Part shown: in pieces, positions 57,384-64,000 of the stretch
How positions within the stretch are numbered: the stretch's first letter is position 1
Layout of the letters: every line of letters starts with the position of its first letter
NCBI GenBank assembly: GCA_003288255.1
Contig: CP026600.1
Location: 2,542,001-2,606,000, forward strand
Source of the DNA: Clostridiaceae bacterium 14S0207
Lineage (GTDB): Bacteria; Bacillota; Clostridia; Clostridiales; Clostridiaceae
Length of the DNA stretch: 64,000 nt
Direction: 5' to 3'
Notes under the pieces: generated by a model
What the model saw: the letters and a program-made list of their open reading frames with translations, nothing else
Told to the model about the DNA's origin: nothing
Database searches by the model: none
Program-made: the position numbers and the translations under genes

Positions 57384-60300
57384 TTATTTTGTATTATTCA
57401 CAGGATTACAATTTGGACAGCAGTAAAGTAACTCACATTTTCCTAACTCATTAATTGTTATCATTTTTTTGGCTATTGATGATGTTATAACTCCAATACA
57501 AACACAAAATTCTGTATGATTTTCATTAATCACTATATTTTTAATTATACTTTCTGAAATAATATCATATATTTTTTCATTATTATTTGGCATATAAATT
57601 ACAATACTTAAATTTCGTTTTTCTAAAACTCCGTTAACCTCTGTAACTGTCAAAGTTGAACATTCTCCAGATGATAAGCATCCACATCCTTGATAAATTA
57701 TAGTATAGGGTATTATAAATTCATATTTAACTTCACTAAACTCCTTATTGCATGTACTCGATTTTATAATTAAACTCTCTTTTATTATTTCAGGGTTATG
57801 AAACACTACTTTATTAAATACATATCCATTTATAACAGGGATTGCTATATTTTTATATGAATAATATTGTACACACTTGCCAAATAACTTATTAACATAT
57901 ACACAAATCGATTCTTCCTGTTGTAGTTGATATAAATTATTTATAAAAGAACACTTATCTTCTATATTTGGAGATGTCCTTAAGGATAAAATAACCTTAT
58001 TTCCTGCTAAAGCTCCTACCTTTAAAGGAATCTTCTTATATTGTAATAATTCAAAACTATATTTTATTAAAACTTCATTTTCAGTAGCATTAACTTCTTC
58101 AATAATAGGATATATAATTCTACCATTTAAATTAATTGCTACATCTTTATTATTTAAACTATAAGATGATATTATTTGTATATTTCTATTTATCACTTCA
58201 ATAGGCACTCCATTTATATAAGCTGCTTCAAAAATATATGATGGCGGATAAAATGCTTCTAATTCTACATCATATATCTTTATCCCCTTGCTTATATTCA
58301 CCTGTATATCATATTGTTGCAAAAATAATTTTGGATCATCAGAATACCCACTAATATTATAAGATGCACTTAATTTTACTTCACCTAAAACTATCCTACT
58401 TTTTATAGTAGTAGGAGCATCATCAAGTAATAAATTTATAGTTACATTAAAATCTACTTGATTATTTACTAAGTTATATTCTTCTGGAATATAATATCTT
58501 AATTCTATAATATTTTTACTATTATATGATACATATTGCAAAGGCAATGGAGAACCATCATATGAAACATTACTTGGAATCTCTTCAATAAACTTATTAT
58601 CTATAAAAAGTTCATATTGAAATGGTATTGCATCTATATGCAATGTATAGGATCTAATACTTTTAAAAGTATTTGTTAATATATACCCTATTTTACCGTA
58701 ACATCCTTTAACTCCATAACTTAATGCCTCATTGTCAGATATATAATTATTTTTTTCTGGTATAAAATTATAACCCTTTCCCAGTGTATTCAATATAACT
58801 ACATTGGATGTTAATCCTTCAAACCTTTCTGAAGTAGGAGTTATCGAATATCTTGGAGTTGCATAATTAGATATATTACCTATATCTAATGAGATAACTC
58901 TTACTGAAAAGATTAATTCTACTGTTTGATTTGGATCTAATTCACTTATATTATCCCATATCAAAACATTATTATTATCTATTCGTTTTATTTCTACTGA
59001 CCCATTAGTAATAGAAATTGTATTTATATATTCTACACCATTATCTAAAATATCTACAATGCTCATATTATAAGCTTTTACTGTTCCAATGTTAGTGGCA
59101 ACTATTTTGTATTGAATTATATCTCTATTATTTACATCTAGCTCCTTAGTAGTGAACTTACCTCTATTATCAAACTTCTGCCATTTCTGTACACTTATTA
59201 AATTATCTACCACTGATATTTCAACCGTTTTAGATATAGGGCCTTGTACCTGTATATTAGCTGGATCTAAACTCCATGTCATACTAGCTGAGTCTATCTG
59301 AATATCTGCACTAGCATTAGGATCTTTAACTCCATCTATCTTTGCTTTTATTTCATAATTATATATCATCTCATAATCAACAAATCTTTTTAAACTTTCA
59401 CCATTCTTTAAGGTTATTGAGTCTATAACTGGAAACTTAATTAATTGTCCTTCTACTTGGGGGATAATTTCAGTTCCATTTAACGTGCTACTAATAAATG
59501 TTTGTTCTACAGGTAAAATATCTTCTACACTCAAATTATAGAAATCCATTCCTTTTGGTACTTTTATGATTATATTATAAATTACTATATCGCCTACAAT
59601 ATAATAGTACTTATCTGAAATAAGTTCCATACTTAAAATTGGATAATTATGTGTTAAAACTTCTGATTGTATAGGTCCTTTAACAGTAGGATCATCTATG
59701 CTTGTATTAAAACGTGTCGTAGCTACATTAGTTTTACTGGCTCCTACAATTGCTCCAGGCAATACCTTACATTCAAAGATTAATATTGCTATACTCTTAG
59801 CCTTTAATATATCAATTGTCCATATTAATTGATTAGTTGAATTATCAAATGTAACACTACCTATAGTACTATCAATAACACTATTAAATGTAGTGAAATC
59901 CTCTAATATATCTTCTGTAATTATATTATAGATTGCTGTATCTCCTAAGTTTTGTATTACTAGTTTATATTCTATTAAATCTCCTACATCAACATTCATC
60001 TCTATATAATTAAACATAGTATTTTGAGTTTTATTTCTTTGCAACTTTACTAAATCAAGTGTAGTAGCTCTAACTATTACATTAGTATTAGCAGTTACTT
60101 CTTTACTTGTTACATAACTTGGATCAGTATACCATCTAAACCAAGCATTATTTTGCTTAACCTCTAAAAAAGGTGGGATATCCATCACTGTTACTACCCT
60201 TGCATTTATTATATAATGCAAATTGATTTTATCATCTTTAGCATATACAACTGGAATTTTATTAGACATTAACTCCTGTCCATTCTCATGTATATATATA

Positions 60301-63300
60301 GGGTTTCCATTTAGAGTGGCTTCTCCTGTATACATTTGACCATCTGGCAACACATCTTCTATTTCTGCACCATAAATCATAATACCTTGTGGGATTTCAG
60401 CATTTAAGTGATACATTATAATATCCCCAAGTTGTGCATCCATAACTGAAGAACTTTTAGTAAATTCTATAGTATCATCAAAGGTAATAGCATCACTAAA
60501 CTTTACCGGTCCATATATCTGTGTCAAAGTATTAGGTGTTAAACTATAACTTATATTCGCTGAATTAATTAAATCTCCACCAGGAACTATAGGGCCTACT
60601 ACTGTTGCATAAAATTCTATAGTACAAGTTGAATTAGCCAGTAATGTTGGAATAACAATGTTAAAATTTGTTGCACCTTCTATAGCATCTTTAATTATCA
60701 CCAGAGAATTATATTGAACTGAAGATATTTCCTGTAATACAAATCCAGTAGGCAAGTTTTCTGTTATATTTGCATTGTAAACTTCAGTACTACTTGCATT
60801 TGATATAGTTAAAGTATAAAGAACACTATCATTTAATTTTATATTTTTATAATCTATTGTAGTATTGATCTTTAAGTCTATTGGAGAACTTACGGTTAAA
60901 ACATTGTTATAAGAATTAAGTGATGAAGTTCCTCCTGGAGTAATGCTCCACCTAATATTAACTATACTAAGCTGCCCTTGTGTAGGATCTGAGTTAGTTT
61001 TATTAACCTTAACATTAAAAGTATATATAATAACTTTCGTTTCTAATGTGGCATCTATGGTCCCTTCATTTGGGAAAATCAAAATTGGAGTATCTTTTGG
61101 AATCGGAGTTTGCCCTCCTATGGACTTTAAACTGTTAGGTATATATTCTTGATTAGGATTTAAGTTCTCTTCTGTTGTAAAATTATAAGCTATTACACCT
61201 TTGGGTACAGTTATAACTATTTTATAACCTATAATTTCTCCCGCAAGAGCTACTGTATTTTCTTCTTGTGTTTCATTTCTTATAAGATACTGTTTAACAT
61301 CAATTCTTGAAGACGTATAATAAACATAGTTAGATATTAAAGTAGGCATAGCTATTGGATATACAGTACCACTGTCATAATTACCTGAAAATACATTTTG
61401 GACATACTGACCTGGTGTATACGATGATGCTACCCTAACCTTTATAATTACCTCCTCTATTTGTCCTGGTAAAATAGGTTTGTTTGGGTTCCAACCTATT
61501 CCATGGCCTGTAATATAAACATTTGGATTCCCTTCATTTATAAAAGAAGTAGAAACTACTATTACATCATTTACCACTACATTATAAGCTGTAGCCTTAC
61601 CCTTATTAGTTAAACTTAACTTATATTCCATTATGTCTCCTGCAGTTACTGTTTGTTCTGGAACATATGTGAAATCTATTTGTCCTTTTGTTACATTTCT
61701 TAAAAGTTTCAAAGGTTCTAAGTTAGGCCTTTTTACCATAACACTTACATTAGCTACTATTGGTTTAATCTTTTTACCACCTGCTGTATTTGACCAAGTC
61801 ACATTACAAGTATTAATTTGTTCTTGTTCATAAGGAGGTAAATTGGAAGAACTACTTACTTTTGCTTTTAAAGTATAATTAATGGTTAAATCACTATCCA
61901 CAGGTGATGTTATAGGATTAGTTGTCTCTTCATAGATTAATGTATTTCCATTATTAATTACTGTAGGGGTAGCAGCTACACCTAAACTTGATGTCCATGA
62001 ATTATTTATATATTGTTGCCCTATATCTAAGTTATCCGTTACTATTAAATCATGAATAATGTTATTTTTAGGTATTATTATTTGAATATTATATTCAACT
62101 TCATCTCCTAAATCCACTTCACTTACATTACATGTTTTTGTAACTTTTATTCCTCCTACAATAGCTTTTACGGAACTATCTACTAGGTTATAATTCTTTC
62201 CTCCATTATTAGTACTAGAATAAGTTCCCGAAATACTATTATTTATTTCAGTTCCTATCACTAAAGAATCATTTACCTTAACTGAAAATATATAAGTAGC
62301 TGTAGTATTTTCAGTTAAGGTAGGTATATTCCATTGTAATGGATTATTAAGTGTTGGAAGTGTTACCGTTCCTATCGTTGGAGCTTGTATAGTACCTATA
62401 AATTCAACTTTATTATCAAGAATATCTTCAATGTTTATATTATACCCTGGGGATGATCCATCAGATTCTACTTTAATTTGATAATAAATAATATCATTTC
62501 TATCAACTATTATGTTACCTTTCGTAAAGTATCCTGATGTACCATATTGTGTAAAATTCTTTTGTTCCTTATATATAGTAACCTTAGGTACATTAACAGT
62601 TATAGTAGTAGTAGCTTCTTTTTCTTGTGACCCACTACCATCTCCTATACTATCCCATTTTACATATGCTGTGTTAGTTTGATCCTGCCAATATGGTGAT
62701 ATACCTAATCCTTGTTGAATAACTGCATCAAATTCATATTTGACCTGAACTTCTTTATTAAGTGCTTCTATATTATTATTTGTTCCTACTATAGGTTGGG
62801 GAAATGTAATTCTATTACTTCCTCCACCTGATTCAGGAGTTATAGTTGGTGTTACTTGTATAGGTGGCTCTACACCAATTTGTTTAGTAGCTGATCCTAC
62901 TACATATTCTTGTGAATTTGGTAAAAGGTCGTATATAGAGACATCATATAATGTAGTACCTTCAATAACATTTAATGTTATTGTGTATTTTATTGTGTCT
63001 CCTATTTCAATTTCATTTAATGAAGCTGTCTTGGTAAATCTCATATTTAAAAGATTGAATATTACCGTATTACTTTTTACTGGACCATAATTCTTACTAA
63101 ATTCATTATTATTAGATTCATAAATACCTGATGCTATATTTTCGATAGCAAGTGTATTCGGTAATTGATTAGAAACATTTAAATTAAATGTTAAAGTTAC
63201 TATCTCGTTGGGTCTTATTTGTTCAATGTTCCATTTTAATATATTTCCTTGAAAAACTACGTCTCCATTAGATGTTACGATACTATTCTTATCTACATTA

Positions 63301-64000
63301 AAATAATTTGAAATCATATCTGTTATTACATTGTTATATGAGATAGCTGTACCCTCATTAATTACATTTATTCTATAAGATAATATATCTCCACCTTGGA
63401 AAGAAACAGTTTCACTTGTATAGTCGATATTTTTAGTTATATTACTTTGGGATTTTAATATTTGTAAACTAGGTATATTAACATCTAAATTAGTACTCGT
63501 CTTAATAGGTGCTCCTATTACACCTGTATTTGCATCCATCCAAGTAAGAACTGCATTATTTACTTGTGTATCTATAAAGTTATCATTTACAGCAGCATCT
63601 ATTACTCTAGTTGAAAAAGAATAAACTAGAACAGTAGTTGCATCACTGGCATCTATATTAAATACTTCTGGAAAGGTTAATACTCCTCCTATTGGAATCG
63701 GTTGTAGTTCAATAAGGACTCCATCTTTTGTAACACTTCCTGGTATAAATTCCTGATTAGTATTGGGAAAAGTATCTTTAATTTGAACATTACTTACTAT
63801 AGTTCCTTTTGGTACTCTTATATCTAATATATAAGTAACAACATCGCCTATTTTAGTAGATGGGGGTGAAACAATTTTTGTGAAATATATTATAGTTTCT
63901 GTTTTTAATGTAGTAGTAGCTATTAATGGTTCACCTGGATACTGATAACTTTTGTCTGGTTGGGAATATGGAACACTAAGAGTAGCCGTATTTTTTAACG
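57384..64000 (-). CDS. Giant modular surface protein D (5' end outside window)
   Basis: The frame stays open from the stop at 57384 to the right edge, so at least 2205 residues are encoded; the internal Met at 63539 is not the start. The visible part has the same six D-type and six B-type alternating modules and the same C-terminal region (KLFGKC, GCGCLSSGEC, FCVC, YCCPNC). Before the first D module (SPPSTKIGDVVTY) there is further sequence (NTATLSVPYS...) that looks like the end of another module, so D probably has a longer N-terminus than A-C. Its upstream region and any signal peptide lie outside the window. It shares the C-terminal insertion seen in C. Confidence 0.85.
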   Translation of the reverse strand, partial: LKNTATLSVPYSQPDKSYQYPGEPLIATTTLKTETIIYFTKIVSPPSTKIGDVVTYILDIRVPKGTIVSNVQIKDTFPNTNQEFIPGSVTKDGVLIELQPIPIGGVLTFPEVFNIDASDATTVLVYSFSTRVIDAAVNDNFIDTQVNNAVLTWMDANTGVIGAPIKTSTNLDVNIPSLQILKSQSNITKNIDYTSETVSFQGGDILSYRINVINEGTAISYNNVITDMISNYFNVDKNSIVTSNGDVVFQGNILKWNIEQIRPNEIVTLTFNLNVSNQLPNTLAIENIASGIYESNNNEFSKNYGPVKSNTVIFNLLNMRFTKTASLNEIEIGDTIKYTITLNVIEGTTLYDVSIYDLLPNSQEYVVGSATKQIGVEPPIQVTPTITPESGGGSNRITFPQPIVGTNNNIEALNKEVQVKYEFDAVIQQGLGISPYWQDQTNTAYVKWDSIGDGSGSQEKEATTTITVNVPKVTIYKEQKNFTQYGTSGYFTKGNIIVDRNDIIYYQIKVESDGSSPGYNINIEDILDNKVEFIGTIQAPTIGTVTLPTLNNPLQWNIPTLTENTTATYIFSVKVNDSLVIGTEINNSISGTYSSTNNGGKNYNLVDSSVKAIVGGIKVTKTCNVSEVDLGDEVEYNIQIIIPKNNIIHDLIVTDNLDIGQQYINNSWTSSLGVAATPTVINNGNTLIYEETTNPITSPVDSDLTINYTLKAKVSSSSNLPPYEQEQINTCNVTWSNTAGGKKIKPIVANVSVMVKRPNLEPLKLLRNVTKGQIDFTYVPEQTVTAGDIMEYKLSLTNKGKATAYNVVVNDVIVVSTSFINEGNPNVYITGHGIGWNPNKPILPGQIEEVIIKVRVASSYTPGQYVQNVFSGNYDSGTVYPIAMPTLISNYVYYTSSRIDVKQYLIRNETQEENTVALAGEIIGYKIVITVPKGVIAYNFTTEENLNPNQEYIPNSLKSIGGQTPIPKDTPILIFPNEGTIDATLETKVIIYTFNVKVNKTNSDPTQGQLSIVNIRWSITPGGTSSLNSYNNVLTVSSPIDLKINTTIDYKNIKLNDSVLYTLTISNASSTEVYNANITENLPTGFVLQEISSVQYNSLVIIKDAIEGATNFNIVIPTLLANSTCTIEFYATVVGPIVPGGDLINSANISYSLTPNTLTQIYGPVKFSDAITFDDTIEFTKSSSVMDAQLGDIIMYHLNAEIPQGIMIYGAEIEDVLPDGQMYTGEATLNGNPIYIHENGQELMSNKIPVVYAKDDKINLHYIINARVVTVMDIPPFLEVKQNNAWFRWYTDPSYVTSKEVTANTNVIVRATTLDLVKLQRNKTQNTMFNYIEMNVDVGDLIEYKLVIQNLGDTAIYNIITEDILEDFTTFNSVIDSTIGSVTFDNSTNQLIWTIDILKAKSIAILIFECKVLPGAIVGASKTNVATTRFNTSIDDPTVKGPIQSEVLTHNYPILSMELISDKYYYIVGDIVIYNIIIKVPKGMDFYNLSVEDILPVEQTFISSTLNGTEIIPQVEGQLIKFPVIDSITLKNGESLKRFVDYEMIYNYEIKAKIDGVKDPNASADIQIDSASMTWSLDPANIQVQGPISKTVEISVVDNLISVQKWQKFDNRGKFTTKELDVNNRDIIQYKIVATNIGTVKAYNMSIVDILDNGVEYINTISITNGSVEIKRIDNNNVLIWDNISELDPNQTVELIFSVRVISLDIGNISNYATPRYSITPTSERFEGLTSNVVILNTLGKGYNFIPEKNNYISDNEALSYGVKGCYGKIGYILTNTFKSIRSYTLHIDAIPFQYELFIDNKFIEEIPSNVSYDGSPLPLQYVSYNSKNIIELRYYIPEEYNLVNNQVDFNVTINLLLDDAPTTIKSRIVLGEVKLSASYNISGYSDDPKLFLQQYDIQVNISKGIKIYDVELEAFYPPSYIFEAAYINGVPIEVINRNIQIISSYSLNNKDVAINLNGRIIYPIIEEVNATENEVLIKYSFELLQYKKIPLKVGALAGNKVILSLRTSPNIEDKCSFINNLYQLQQEESICVYVNKLFGKCVQYYSYKNIAIPVINGYVFNKVVFHNPEIIKESLIIKSSTCNKEFSEVKYEFIIPYTIIYQGCGCLSSGECSTLTVTEVNGVLEKRNLSIVIYMPNNNEKIYDIISESIIKNIVINENHTEFCVCIGVITSSIAKKMITINELGKCELLYCCPNCNPVNNTK

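Overview
The window is very AT-rich, and every gene I can support lies on the minus strand, so transcription runs from high to low coordinates across all 64 kb. Low GC, clostridial-looking ribosome binding sites (AGGAGG-type), Sec-exported S-layer-like proteins and Gram-positive ribitol-phosphate genes point to a Clostridium-like Firmicute. I cannot name the species from the sequence alone. I see no rRNA, tRNA, CRISPR array, insertion sequence or phage gene. The window is essentially one cell-surface locus.

Region 1 (1-9776) is an S-layer region. It has two large surface proteins with Ig-like domains (1-2669, running off the left edge, and 6243-9776) and one small paralogue (3107-4066). All three share a signal peptide and an unusual N-terminal domain of about 125 residues, and none shows SLH or CWB2 wall-binding repeats. 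Between them sits a two-gene operon: an unrecognised cytoplasmic helical protein and a protein resembling the SLAP-type S-layer assembly proteins of accessory Sec systems. No secA2 is present in the window.

Region 2 (10187-33992) is a 22-gene surface-polysaccharide operon. It starts at an extended -10 promoter near 33990 and ends at a strong terminator at 10187-10227. In transcription order it holds: manA; an MBOAT O-acetyltransferase and its DHHW/AlgJ-like partner; a polyprenyl-phosphate sugar transferase; glf; a DUF4422 transferase; a CDP-polyol phosphotransferase; tarI and tarJ; a GT2; a flippase; an O-antigen ligase/polymerase; manC; a GT2; rmlA, rmlC and rmlB; an acetyltransferase; a second flippase; a GT4; a Wzy-like polymerase; and a final GT2. 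Predicted precursors are GDP-mannose, dTDP-4-keto-6-deoxy sugar or dTDP-rhamnose, UDP-galactofuranose and CDP-ribitol. Two flippase and polymerase/ligase pairs suggest two glycans or a composite one. Its position beside the S-layer genes suggests a secondary cell wall polymer that holds the S-layer, an S-layer glycan, or both; that link is inference.

Region 3 (34638-64000) holds four giant tandem paralogues (2189, 2191, 3033 and more than 2205 residues), each with its own terminator and the first three with their own leader. Each alternates two Ig-like module types (DUF11 and fimbrial-D2-like) and ends in a conserved cysteine-rich region of about 440-460 residues. They have no recognisable signal peptide or sortase motif. 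The third carries a seven-copy tandem array with an exact 435-bp period, which explains its extra length. The architecture suggests a fibre, appendage or spore-surface system; the export route is unexplained and this is the most intriguing part of the window.
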